From CAZYFH01 sp964646815 (lineage in GTDB: Bacteria; Acidobacteriota; Vicinamibacteria; Vicinamibacterales; UBA8438), in contig CAZYFH010000008.1 of assembly GCA_964646815.1 (NCBI GenBank), positions 62,001 to 126,000 on the forward strand: DNA of 64,000 nt, read 5' to 3'. The notes under the pieces are model-generated. The model searched no databases. It was not told the DNA's origin and was given only the letters and a program-made list of their open reading frames with translations. Shown one piece after another: positions 24,046 to 32,185 of this stretch; within the stretch, counting starts at the first letter, position 1, and every line of letters begins with the position of its first letter. A program made the translations under genes and the position numbers.

Positions 24046-25782
24046 GTGTCTGACGATCTCATTACTCCGCACGGCGGGACGCTCGTGGACCTGTGTGTCG
24101 ATGACGCGCACGGGGCAGCACTTAAAGCGGAGTCGCGCGACTGGCTATCTCACGACCTGACGCCACGGCAGCTCTGCGACCTCGAGCTGCTCCTCACCGG
24201 AGCCTTCTCCCCGCTGACCGGCTTCATGACGCAGGGGGATCATGAGCGCGTGTGCGCGGACATGCGGCTCGCCGATGCCGACGGTACGCTCTGGCCGATC
24301 CCGATCACGCTCGACGTGTCGGAAGAGGTCGCTGCGACGCTGAAGCCTGGATCGCACCTGGCGCTGCGTGACGAGGAAGGGGTGATGGTCGCGGCCCTTG
24401 ATGTCGAGGACGTCTGGCAGCCTGATCGACAGGCCGAGGCCGAAGCCGTCTTTGGCACCACGAACCGCGAGCATCCGGGCGTGGCCTACCTCCTCGAACA
24501 GGCTCAGCCGTTCTACGTCGGCGGACGGGTGACGGGCCTGCAGCCGGTGACCCACTACGACTACAAGTTGTTGCGCCATCGACCGGCGGAGCTACGCGCC
24601 GAGTTCACTAAGCTCGGGTGGACGAAGGTCGTGGCGTTTCAAACCCGCAACCCGATGCATCGCGCCCACCAGGAGTTGACCCTCCGCGCGGCGAAAGAGG
24701 TGGAGGCAAGTCTTCTCATCCATCCGGTGGTCGGGTTGACCAAGCCCGGCGACGTCGACCACTACACGCGGGTACGGTGCTATCAGGCGTTGCTCCAACG
24801 ATATCCGCGGAAGACCGCGATGCTGTCGTTGCTGCCACTGGCCATGCGGATGGGCGGTCCACGCGAGGCGGTGTGGCACGCCATCATCCGGAAGAACCAC
24901 GGCTGCACCCATCTCATTGTCGGCCGTGATCACGCCGGACCCGGCAGCGATTCGAGCGGGACTCCGTTCTACGGTCCGTACGACGCGCAGGAGATGCTGC
25001 GCCAGCACGAGGCCGAGCTGGGCGTCGCGATGGTGCCGTTCAAGCTGATGGTCTACGTCGAGGACCTCGATTCGTATGTGCCCGTCGACGAGGTTCCCGA
25101 CGGCAAACGGACACTGAATCTGTCCGGAACCGAGCTCCGGCAGCGGCTCGCCAAAGGCCAGGATGTGCCGACCTGGTTCACGTTTGCAGACGTCGCACAA
25201 GAGCTGCGTCGGAGCCATCCGCCGCGTCGCCGCCAAGGCTTCACCGTGTTCTTTACCGGGTTGTCCGGGTCTGGGAAGTCGACCATCGCGAACGCGCTCC
25301 TCGTGAAATTCCTGGAGATGGGGGGGCGCTCCGTCACGCTGCTCGACGGTGACCTTGTCCGGAAGAACCTGTCGAAGGAGCTCGGATTCTCGAAGGAACA
25401 CCGCGACATCAACATTCGCCGGATCGGCTATGTGGCATCCGAGATCACCAAGAACGGCGGCATCGCCGTCTGTGCGCCGATCGCGCCCTACGACGCGGTC
25501 CGGAAGGACGTGCGATCGATGATCGAGCCGGCCGGTGGGTTCATGCTCGTTTATGTCGATACGCCGATCGGGGTGTGCGAAGAGCGCGACCGAAAGGGCC
25601 TCTACGCCAAGGCTCGTGCCGGCATCATCAAAGAGTTCACCGGCATCTCGGATCCGTATGAGGAGCCGCCCGACGCCGACCTCGTTATCGACACGACGTC
25701 GCTGATGCCAGAAGAGGCGGCGCAGCAGATCGTCCTGCACCTCGAAAAGGAGGGGTACGTCGGGGCGAAGGACGACGACTGA
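24046..25782 (+). CDS. Bifunctional sulfate adenylyltransferase / adenylyl-sulfate kinase
   Basis: 578 aa. GTG at 24046 is preferred because TAGGAG lies about 9 nt upstream; an in-frame ATG at 23989 would add a Cys-rich segment without a ribosome site. The N-terminal ATP sulfurylase (about 1-390) carries QTRNPMHRAHQEL and GRDHAGPG. The C-terminal APS kinase (about 400-578) has the P-loop GLSGSGKSTIANAL and the DGDLVRKNL motif. The product is PAPS via APS. It provides APS for the reductase at 14146-14916 and PAPS for the divergent sulfotransferase. The order sulfurylase-kinase is that of Aquifex-type fusions, the reverse of animal PAPS synthase. Confidence 0.95.
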   Translation: MSDDLITPHGGTLVDLCVDDAHGAALKAESRDWLSHDLTPRQLCDLELLLTGAFSPLTGFMTQGDHERVCADMRLADADGTLWPIPITLDVSEEVAATLKPGSHLALRDEEGVMVAALDVEDVWQPDRQAEAEAVFGTTNREHPGVAYLLEQAQPFYVGGRVTGLQPVTHYDYKLLRHRPAELRAEFTKLGWTKVVAFQTRNPMHRAHQELTLRAAKEVEASLLIHPVVGLTKPGDVDHYTRVRCYQALLQRYPRKTAMLSLLPLAMRMGGPREAVWHAIIRKNHGCTHLIVGRDHAGPGSDSSGTPFYGPYDAQEMLRQHEAELGVAMVPFKLMVYVEDLDSYVPVDEVPDGKRTLNLSGTELRQRLAKGQDVPTWFTFADVAQELRRSHPPRRRQGFTVFFTGLSGSGKSTIANALLVKFLEMGGRSVTLLDGDLVRKNLSKELGFSKEHRDINIRRIGYVASEITKNGGIAVCAPIAPYDAVRKDVRSMIEPAGGFMLVYVDTPIGVCEERDRKGLYAKARAGIIKEFTGISDPYEEPPDADLVIDTTSLMPEEAAQQIVLHLEKEGYVGAKDDD

Positions 25783-25843
25783 CGACGGTGAGTAACGCAC
25801 TCCCCAGGTCTGGGACGCAACCCCCGATCCAAGAGAGGGCGGT

Positions 25844-26455
25844 GTGAACGGTAGCCAACTGGGCCGATTCGAGCAGGCCCTTGCACGGTTCGATCAGGCC
25901 AACGCTCAAGATCCTAACCGCGAAACGGTCGATGGAGTGTCGCAGCCCAGGGAACTTGTTTACGCCCGTCGCATGACCGCCAAGCTCAAGCGGTTTGCAC
26001 CTGACGCGCCGGAGGCAGTCCGCGTGGCGTCGCGCTGCCAGCACCTGCAGCGCTGGATGATTCCACGGTCGACTTATCCCGAAGGTCGGGATGGGTATCG
26101 GTCGTGGCGGACCGACCTGGGCGCGTTTCACGCGGAGACCGCCGGTGCGATTCTGCGAGAGGTGGGCTACGACGAGGCCACGGTCGGTCGCGTCGCGTCC
26201 CTGCTTAGGAAGGAGCGGCTGAAGGCCGACCTGGAGGTTCAGCTCCTCGAGGACGTTATCTGCCTCGTGTTCCTCGAGTACTATCTCGCCGACTTCGCGA
26301 CGCAGCACGACGAACAGAAGCTGCTGGAGATCCTGCGGAAGACCTGGCGCAAGATGTCCGACGCCGGGCGCAGAGCCGCGCTCGCGCTCGACCTCGCGCC
26401 CGAGGTGGCAGGGCTCGTGGCACGGGCGGTTGCCGCCGATTCCAGTCACGGGTGA
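25844..26455 (+). CDS. DUF4202-family protein
   Basis: 203 aa from GTG at 25844 with purine-rich GAGAGGG upstream. It is all-helical, with conserved-looking RCQHLQRWMIPR, AFHAETAGAILREVGY and EDVICLVFLEYYL. This pattern fits DUF4202, whose His and Asp positions recall metal-dependent HD-type proteins, although activity is unknown. It follows the ATP sulfurylase/APS kinase gene by 61 bp on the same strand, so the two are probably co-transcribed, and it may act on adenylylated or phosphosulfate by-products. That role is inference. Confidence 0.75.
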   Translation: MNGSQLGRFEQALARFDQANAQDPNRETVDGVSQPRELVYARRMTAKLKRFAPDAPEAVRVASRCQHLQRWMIPRSTYPEGRDGYRSWRTDLGAFHAETAGAILREVGYDEATVGRVASLLRKERLKADLEVQLLEDVICLVFLEYYLADFATQHDEQKLLEILRKTWRKMSDAGRRAALALDLAPEVAGLVARAVAADSSHG

Positions 26456-26489
26456 GTGACGGCTTGTCTGGGGTCTACCTCGCGATCGA

Positions 26490-26545
26490 GGCGCGATGCA
26501 TCGGCGGTCGAATGCAGCAGCACTTTCGCCGCGGGCTGCTATGTC
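26490..26545. repeat. Repeat family C (copy b)
   Basis: GATGCATCGGCGGTCGAATG followed by CAGCAGCACTTTCGCCG, nearly identical in its first 26 bp to the right arm at about 12649. It fills the gap between convergent DUF4202 and BASS transporter genes and overlaps the 3' end of the transporter gene. Confidence 0.6.
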
Positions 26546-27495
26546 CCGATCGAGATGTCGACGCCACGGTCGGCCTTCTCCGGCATCGTGCGCCAGAGCG
26601 CCGCCGCCACGCTCCCGACAAGGGAGTGAAAGACCGCCGAGATGGCGCTCGGGATGGCAACAAGCGGGTTGGCGAAGTTCTGCTGCGCCAAGACGACGCC
26701 GAGCCCGGAGTTCTGCATCCCAACCTCGATCGCCACGGTACGTGACGCCTTCTCCCGCCGCAGCCAGAGCCGACCGGCGAGATAGCCGAGCACGAACCCG
26801 CCGGCATGCAGGCAGAGCACCGCCAGGACGAGGTGGGGGCCTGCCTCGATCACCTGTTGGCGACTGCCGCCGATGACCGAACCGACAATCAGGACGATGG
26901 CCGCGACGGCCACGAGCGGTGCCACGGGGAGTACGCGCGCGCAGATGGCCGGGAAGCGCCATTTGAGGAGCGCACCGGCGGCCACCGGGAGGATCACGAC
27001 CTGCACCGTGTCGAACAGCAGGCCTGCGGCCGGTACGTCGACACGACTGCCGGCGAGGAGCGCCGTCAGGCTCGGTGTCATGACGACCGCGAGGAGCGTG
27101 GACGCCGTCGTCATCGTGACCGAGAGCGCGACGTCGGCGCGTGCGAGAAACGTGATGACGTTCGACGCCGTACCTCCAGGGCAACAGGCAACGAGGATCA
27201 GCCCGGCGGCGAATGGTGCCGGAAGGTCGAACAGCGCGCCCAGGCTCCATCCGATTGCAGGCATCAGCGTATATTGGAGCGCGACGCCGGGGAGCACATT
27301 GGTGCGTTCGCGCCAGATGCGGCGGAAATCGGCGAACCCGAGCGTCATGCCCATGCTCAGCATGATGATCGCCAGGCCGATCGGGATGAGCGGACCGCTG
27401 AACCAACTGAACAAGGTGGGCCTCAGAAGCGCGGCGCCGGCGGCGATCAGCACCCACAGCGGGAACGCGTTGATGAGCGCGGTCAGGATATGCAC
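26539..27495 (-). CDS. Bile acid:sodium symporter (BASS) family transporter
   Basis: 318 aa with about nine to ten hydrophobic segments. Family signatures are GLAIIMLSMGMTLGFADF, CCPGGTASNVITFLARADVALS (helix break with GGTASN) and VGMQNSGLGVVLAQQNF. Members import organic anions such as bile acids, pantoate or keto acids together with sodium; the substrate cannot be read from sequence. It is divergent from the dienoyl-CoA reductase-like gene at 27552, sharing a short 56-bp intergenic region. Confidence 0.9.
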   Translation of the reverse strand: MHILTALINAFPLWVLIAAGAALLRPTLFSWFSGPLIPIGLAIIMLSMGMTLGFADFRRIWRERTNVLPGVALQYTLMPAIGWSLGALFDLPAPFAAGLILVACCPGGTASNVITFLARADVALSVTMTTASTLLAVVMTPSLTALLAGSRVDVPAAGLLFDTVQVVILPVAAGALLKWRFPAICARVLPVAPLVAVAAIVLIVGSVIGGSRQQVIEAGPHLVLAVLCLHAGGFVLGYLAGRLWLRREKASRTVAIEVGMQNSGLGVVLAQQNFANPLVAIPSAISAVFHSLVGSVAAALWRTMPEKADRGVDISIGT

Positions 27496-27510
27496 ACTGC
27501 GTCGATTCTA

Positions 27511-27540
27511 GAACCCTGAACCTGGAACCTTGAACCCCGG
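27511..27540. repeat. Short direct repeats (GAACC/TGAACC units)
   Basis: Units GAACCCT, GAACCTG, GAACCTT and GAACCCC follow one another between two divergent genes. Similar words occur near 23214 and 32135. Their origin is unknown. Confidence 0.5.
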
Positions 27541-27551
27541 AAATTGATTCT

Positions 27552-28367
27552 ATGACCTTTCAATCGGATCTCCTCAAAGGCAAGACGGCGCTGGTGACCG
27601 GCGGTGGGACCGGCATCTGCCGCGGCCTCTCGCTCGCACTGGCTGCACACGGGTGCGACGTTGCGATTACGAGCCGCAAGGCGGATAACCTCGAACCGAC
27701 GCGCCAGGAGATCGAGGCACTGGGCGTCCGCGCGCTGGCGGTGGCCGGCGATGTTCGCGATCCCGCCTCTGTCGAGCGGACGGTGGCAGCGACGGTCGAG
27801 GCGTTCGGACGCCTCGACATCCTCGTCAACGGCGCCGCCGGAAACTTCCTCTGTTTCGCCGAGGACCTTTCACCGAACGGTTTCGGCACGGTCGTTGACA
27901 TCGACCTGAAGGGCACGTTTCACATGTGCCGCGCGGCGCTGCCACATCTCAAGGTGAACGGTGGGGTAGTGCTCAACATCAGCGCGACATTGCACTATTT
28001 CGGGACCGTCGCGCAGCTTCATGTCTCGGCGGCCAAGGCGGGCATCGACGCGCTCACCCGCGTGTTGGCGGTCGAGTGGGGGTCCTACGGCATTCGGGTG
28101 AACGGCATTGCGCCAGGCCCGATCGCCGATACGGAGGGGGTGCGACGGCTGCTCGTCGGACCGGCGAAGGAGCGCGCGGAGCAGATGACGCCGCTTGGGC
28201 GGCTGGGTGAGATCCAGCACATCTCCGACGCGACGCTGTTCCTCTGCTCGGATGCCGCGGCGTTCATCAACGGCGTGACCCTGGTCGTCGATGGCGGACT
28301 CTGGCTGGCCTCAAGCCGGATGGCCGAGGCGTGGGCGGAGAGCGTGACCGAGGCGAGGAAGGGGTAG
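27552..28367 (+). CDS. Short-chain dehydrogenase, 2,4-dienoyl-CoA reductase type
   Basis: 271 aa. The nucleotide site is TGGGTGICRGL and NADP preference is suggested by TSRK. The segment NGAAGNFLCFAEDLSPNGF, the active-site region with ISATLHYFG, and APGPIADTEGVRRL match the peroxisomal/bacterial 2,4-dienoyl-CoA reductase branch (DECR), which reduces conjugated dienoyl-CoA during oxidation of unsaturated fatty acids. As in that branch, the usual SDR Tyr-x3-Lys is replaced by S-x3-K. It is followed by a repeat and a convergent gene. Confidence 0.85.
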   Translation: MTFQSDLLKGKTALVTGGGTGICRGLSLALAAHGCDVAITSRKADNLEPTRQEIEALGVRALAVAGDVRDPASVERTVAATVEAFGRLDILVNGAAGNFLCFAEDLSPNGFGTVVDIDLKGTFHMCRAALPHLKVNGGVVLNISATLHYFGTVAQLHVSAAKAGIDALTRVLAVEWGSYGIRVNGIAPGPIADTEGVRRLLVGPAKERAEQMTPLGRLGEIQHISDATLFLCSDAAAFINGVTLVVDGGLWLASSRMAEAWAESVTEARKG

Positions 28368-28382
28368 CGCTCGGTCTCTTCG

Positions 28383-28425
28383 CGCGCCGGTCGAATGCAG
28401 CGCGACTTTCACCACAGTCTGCTAG
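28383..28425. repeat. Repeat family C (copy c)
   Basis: CGGTCGAATGCAGCGCGACT and TTCACCACAGTCTGCTA, related to the sites at about 12660, 26507 and 54358; located just after the dienoyl-CoA reductase-like gene. Confidence 0.5.
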
Positions 28426-28539
28426 GTCTCGGGTAGCGGTCGTGCTGCTTTCAGGGGAGGCCGTGGCTCGGCCTCGGACGGTTTCTTGCGCGATGTGCGT
28501 AAACAGATGCGCAGGCCCACGATCCGTGGGCCTGGAACC

Positions 28540-28977
28540 CTACACCCTCTGGAAGTCCGGTCTCCAGTTCTGGATTGCTTGCTTGATCGTTTTCTGGTCG
28601 GCGTTCTCGTCGAGCGCCTTCTTCACGAGCGCCGGGAGCTCGTCGTCGCTCGCGAACCGCAGAGCGACGCACTGGCCGGTCGTGAGGTCATTGATCCGCG
28701 GCTTCAGGTCGTCTGGCAGCAATAGCTGCATACGCATCCGCTCCTCGAACCGGATCACACGGTCCTGCGCCTTGAGGGCGTTGACGCGGGAGAAGAGCGC
28801 GACGGCCGTCAGCACGAACGCTACGATGAGCGCCATGACCGACTCGACATGGAAAGCCTGAAATACCCGATAGATGGAATAGAGCAGATTGATCATCGCC
28901 AGCGGCAGCGTGACGAAGTGGAATAGCGGCACGAATCTGGCGTGGTTAGCGTACGTCTGAGGCGTCTCTTCAGCCAT
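28540..28977 (-). CDS. DUF6526-family membrane protein
   Basis: 145 aa with two membrane helices (about 18-36 and 47-66). The N-terminus is MAEETPQTYANHARFVPLFH, and a cytoplasmic region with DRVIRFEERMRMQLLLPDDLKPRI and a C-terminal helix (KTIKQAIQNWRPDFQRV) follows. This pattern fits the DUF6526 family. Function unknown. It is divergent from the pterin dehydratase gene. Confidence 0.75.
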   Translation of the reverse strand: MAEETPQTYANHARFVPLFHFVTLPLAMINLLYSIYRVFQAFHVESVMALIVAFVLTAVALFSRVNALKAQDRVIRFEERMRMQLLLPDDLKPRINDLTTGQCVALRFASDDELPALVKKALDENADQKTIKQAIQNWRPDFQRV

Positions 28978-29067
28978 GGTTCCTCCTCGAAGGGATCGAT
29001 GAGTCGGAATCAGTCCTCACTATAAGCGATGTATGCTGTCGACTGATTGATGAATGGGGAGCAGGCG

Positions 29068-29397
29068 ATGAGTGATCTTGCGGCGAAGCAGTGCGTTCCG
29101 TGTAAAGGCGGTATCCCGCCAGTGAAGGGCGCCGAGCTCGAGACGCTGCGTACGCAACTGGGTGGAACCTGGCAGGTGATCGAAGAGCATCACCTCGAGA
29201 ACATCTACAAGTTCGACGACTTCCGGCAAGCACTCGACTTTACCACCCGCGTCGGCGAGATGGCCGAAGTGCAAGATCACCATCCGGACCTCTACCTGAC
29301 GTGGGGCCGGGTGAAGGTGACGATCTGGACCCACAAGATCGACGGTCTGACGGAGAGCGACTTCGTGTTTGCGGCGAAGGCGGACGCGTTGAGGTAA
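29068..29397 (+). CDS. 4a-hydroxytetrahydrobiopterin dehydratase (pterin carbinolamine dehydratase)
   Basis: 109 aa from ATG at 29068 with GGGGAG about 7 nt upstream; an earlier in-frame ATG at 29047 lacks a site. The dehydratase motif is seen as EVQDHHPDLYLTWGRVKVTIWTH, with the active-site His pair, and KFDDFRQALDFTTRVGEMAE before it. It recycles tetrahydropterin after aromatic amino-acid hydroxylation or acts as a moco/pterin accessory protein. A CxPC pair at the N-terminus (CVPCKGG) is common in this subfamily. It is followed 10 nt later by a ferredoxin gene. Confidence 0.93.
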   Translation: MSDLAAKQCVPCKGGIPPVKGAELETLRTQLGGTWQVIEEHHLENIYKFDDFRQALDFTTRVGEMAEVQDHHPDLYLTWGRVKVTIWTHKIDGLTESDFVFAAKADALR

Positions 29398-29407
29398 AGG
29401 ATCGAGG

Positions 29408-29758
29408 ATGCCCAAACTGACGGTCGAAGGATACGGCACGTTCGACGTCCCCGCAGGCAAACGATTGGTGCTCGCCGTCGAGCAAGATGCCGACGTCGAC
29501 ATCATGCACGCGTGTGGAGGCAACGCGCGCTGTACGACGTGTCGGGTCGAGTTCGTCGACCAGGCTCCGGCGAAGATGACAGCGGCCGAGAAGACTTGTC
29601 TCAGCGAACGCGGTCTGACCGGCGTGCGGCTCGCGTGCCAGATCCTGTGCGACCAGGACATAGCGATCCGCGTGATCAGCCGGTTAGAGGGCACTGGTCG
29701 ACCTGACCCGGGGGCCACACCGGCGGACGACATCACGCCGCCGCCGGAGTGGGTGTAA
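29408..29758 (+). CDS. 2Fe-2S ferredoxin
   Basis: 116 aa. The plant/adrenodoxin-type fold has ligands in HACGGNARCTTCRVEF (C-x5-C-x2-C) and LACQ, with Val/Ala-rich strands before it (MPKLTVEGYGTFDVPAGKRL). The proline-rich tail DDITPPPEWV is unusual. It lies 10 nt after the pterin dehydratase gene and is probably co-transcribed. It may serve an oxygenase encoded elsewhere. Confidence 0.9.
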   Translation: MPKLTVEGYGTFDVPAGKRLVLAVEQDADVDIMHACGGNARCTTCRVEFVDQAPAKMTAAEKTCLSERGLTGVRLACQILCDQDIAIRVISRLEGTGRPDPGATPADDITPPPEWV

Positions 29759-29900
29759 CGCGGTCGGTGCCCGCGGTCATGGGCACGCCGGTCCGCATGT
29801 GAGACCCATTCGATAGTGCATCTCCTTCTCGCCGGCGACGCCGAAGCCTGGGCGCTCTCGCAGACGGCGCGCTGGGTCGACGTTCTGCAAAAGGTCGACG

Positions 29901-30389
29901 ATGAAACGGCATGCCAGCCTCGTCCCGCTGTCGCGCGATCACCACGATGGGCTGGTTCTCGCACAACGGCTCATCCTCGGACGGTCCACAAACCCGCAAG
30001 GTGCCTGGCCGACCGAACGGGCCGACCAGGTCGGCAGGCTCCTGACGTTTTTCAAGGATGTGCTCCGCGCGCATTTCGATACGGAGGAAGCCCATGTGTT
30101 TCCCATCGCGATGGGGCGGCCTGGTGAGACACGTGAGGTTGCGCGTCAGCTGATCGAGGAACACGACGAGATGCGCGCGCGCATCCACAGCTTCGAGGAG
30201 GATCCGACCACACGGCTCGACGATCGATTGACCGGATTCGGCGAGCTGCTCAAAGGTCATATTCACACTGAGGAGCGCTTGCTCTTCGAGCGGATGCAGG
30301 CCGAGCTTGATGCCGACGAGCTGGAGGCGATCGGGATTCAGATCGATGCGTACGCGTCGGCAGTGGCCGGCTCGGCGTGCAAGACGTAG
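29901..30389 (+). CDS. Hemerythrin-domain protein
   Basis: 162 aa, all-helical. Di-iron ligands of the hemerythrin HHE type are visible: SRDHHDGL, RAHFDTEEAHVFP, EEHDEMRARIH and GHIHTEERLLFERM. The protein probably binds oxygen or nitric oxide, or senses iron. The start is ATG at 29901, and the last residues Ala-Cys-Lys-Thr are unremarkable. Confidence 0.9.
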   Translation: MKRHASLVPLSRDHHDGLVLAQRLILGRSTNPQGAWPTERADQVGRLLTFFKDVLRAHFDTEEAHVFPIAMGRPGETREVARQLIEEHDEMRARIHSFEEDPTTRLDDRLTGFGELLKGHIHTEERLLFERMQAELDADELEAIGIQIDAYASAVAGSACKT

Positions 30390-30438
30390 GCGAGATCGTG
30401 ACGCCGCACCTCTCCGCGATGCCGTACGGTCGGATCCA

Positions 30439-30895
30439 TCACCGTGACTCGATGACCATGGATCCCCATGTCACGACATCGCCCACCGCGATTGCCCCGT
30501 CGTCGAGCACCTCCGCGTAGGCGCCGCGGCCCCAGTGATCGCCGAGCGCCGCGCGCAGCCCCGGGTGCGCCTGATCCATCCGTTCGCATGGACGCGTCTC
30601 GCCGCGGACGCGTGGCCGGCATCGACCGACGCGCAGTACCTTGTTCTGGCTCTGTATCGAGGTCGATGCCGTCGACGAGCAGGTTGGCCCGGCGCAGGGC
30701 GGGGTCGACATCAGTGCCGAGCGCTTACGCCACGATCGACCACCGGCCGCGCGCGACGATCGTGACCTGGCGATGCCCACCCTGATCGGCGTTGCCAACG
30801 AGACCACGTCCGGCACGGGCCTCCACGCAGTCAACATCGTCCATGAGGCCGCGATGGAACCGCTTGATCCAGATGCGCTCGGCGTGTCCGTGCAT
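30439..30895 (-). pseudogene. MOSC-domain protein, disrupted
   Basis: Three pieces of a small MOSC protein (about 150 aa in intact relatives) lie in order. The first, from ATG 30895, reads IWIKRFHRGLMDDV ... GLVGNADQGGHRQVTIV and meets an in-frame TAA at 30727-30725. The frame resumes with ALGTDVDPALRRANLLVDGI, then shifts by one base near 30650 into QNKVLRVGRCRPRVRGETRPCERM ... GRGAYAEVLDDGAIAVGDV, which holds the MOSC cysteine. One stop and one frameshift make it non-functional unless the sequence has errors. Confidence 0.8.
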
Positions 30896-30991
30896 GTCGC
30901 GCTTGCTGCTTCCAGAATCCAATTCGTTCGTCAGTGCGACGCCCAGTCGCGACCCGAGACAGCGCCGTATTTAGTGTAAGATCCTGGGTTG

Positions 30992-32095
30992 ATGATGACC
31001 CAGGCCGCCTCGCTAGAGGACCGCGCCACCGCTGCGCGTAGTGCGCTCGATGCCTCGGTGCGTGAAGTGGTGGAGTGGCACTTCGATCCGGCGACTGGCT
31101 GTCCGTTCTGGCTGGAGTGGGCGGAGAAGGCCGGCTGGGATCCGCGTAGCGAGGTTCAATGCTTCGACGATCTCCGCAAGTTCGGCCATTTCGAGGACGA
31201 GTGGCTACGGGGCGGGCCGGTACGACGCTGGGTGCCCAAGGCGTACGCCGACCGACCTGTCTACGTCTTCGAGACCGGCGGGACGACCGGGATCCCGAAG
31301 AGCCGCGTCGCCATCGAGGACTTCCGGACGGACTACGAGCTGTTCTCGGACACGTTGCCAGACGAGTGCTTCCCGAGGGGGGCGAATTGGCTGATGCTCG
31401 GCCCGAGTGGACCGCGGCGGCTTCGCCTCGCGGTTGAGCACCTGGCCCACTATCGGGGCGGCATCTGCTTCTGTGTCGATCTCGATCCACGCTGGGTGAT
31501 CAAGCTCATCAAGAAGGGATGGATGGATCACCTCAAGGCCTATCAGGCGCACGTCGTCGACCAGGCGATCACCGTCCTCTCGGCAGGACACGACATCAAG
31601 TGCCTGTTCTCGACCCCGAAGCTGATCGAAGCGCTTGCCAATCGCCTGGGGGAGAACGGATCGAGCCTCAAGGAGGCGGGCATCACGGGTATCTTCGCCG
31701 GTGGTACCGAGTTCACGCCACAGTGGAACCGGTTTGCCAACGAAGAGCTGCTGGACGGCGTGTACATGACACCAACGTACGGTAATACGCTGATGGGCTT
31801 GGCCGCGAGCCCGCCGAGCGGTGCCGCGGAAGGCTACAAAATCACCTACCATGCACCGCAGCCGCGTGCCGTCCTGCAGGTCGTTGATCCCGACGACGCC
31901 GACCGGGTGATGGAGTACGGTGAGACGGGTCGGGTGATGCTTACGACCTTGACCAGGGAGTTCTTCGTTCCCCGATTCCTCGAGCGCGACGAGGGCGAAC
32001 GCGAGGCCCCGTGCGAACTCTATCCCTGGGACGGCGTCAGCGGCGTGCGACCGTTCAGCGCGCTCGGGTCGTCGACGACCGTGGGAGTCTACTGA
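30992..32095 (+). CDS. EhpF-like adenylating enzyme (ANL superfamily lacking the C-terminal lid)
   Basis: 367 aa from ATG at 30992; TTG at 30989 and ATG at 30995 are alternatives. The ATP motif of acyl-CoA ligases is present as FETGGTTGIPKSR (about 92-104), with later MTPTYGNTLMG (A5-like) and YGETGRVMLTTLTREFF. At about 370 aa it lacks the mobile C-terminal domain of normal ligases, as does EhpF of griseoluteic acid (phenazine) synthesis and GriD-type enzymes. These activate an aromatic carboxylic acid as the adenylate for reduction to an aldehyde. An aldehyde dehydrogenase-fold gene two positions on (32753) is the expected partner. Confidence 0.75.
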   Translation: MMTQAASLEDRATAARSALDASVREVVEWHFDPATGCPFWLEWAEKAGWDPRSEVQCFDDLRKFGHFEDEWLRGGPVRRWVPKAYADRPVYVFETGGTTGIPKSRVAIEDFRTDYELFSDTLPDECFPRGANWLMLGPSGPRRLRLAVEHLAHYRGGICFCVDLDPRWVIKLIKKGWMDHLKAYQAHVVDQAITVLSAGHDIKCLFSTPKLIEALANRLGENGSSLKEAGITGIFAGGTEFTPQWNRFANEELLDGVYMTPTYGNTLMGLAASPPSGAAEGYKITYHAPQPRAVLQVVDPDDADRVMEYGETGRVMLTTLTREFFVPRFLERDEGEREAPCELYPWDGVSGVRPFSALGSSTTVGVY

Positions 32096-32185
32096 GGGCC
32101 TTGGCGCCGACTGCCGACCGGCGTAACCTGAAATCGTGAACCCGGAACCCTGACGGTTGTTTCAAGCAAGGAGAAAGTTCAACCC

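Noticed and set aside
25685..27457. 590-aa minus-strand open frame across the DUF4202 and transporter genes
   Set aside because: Arg-rich shadow frame that overlaps two supported genes and carries no domain.
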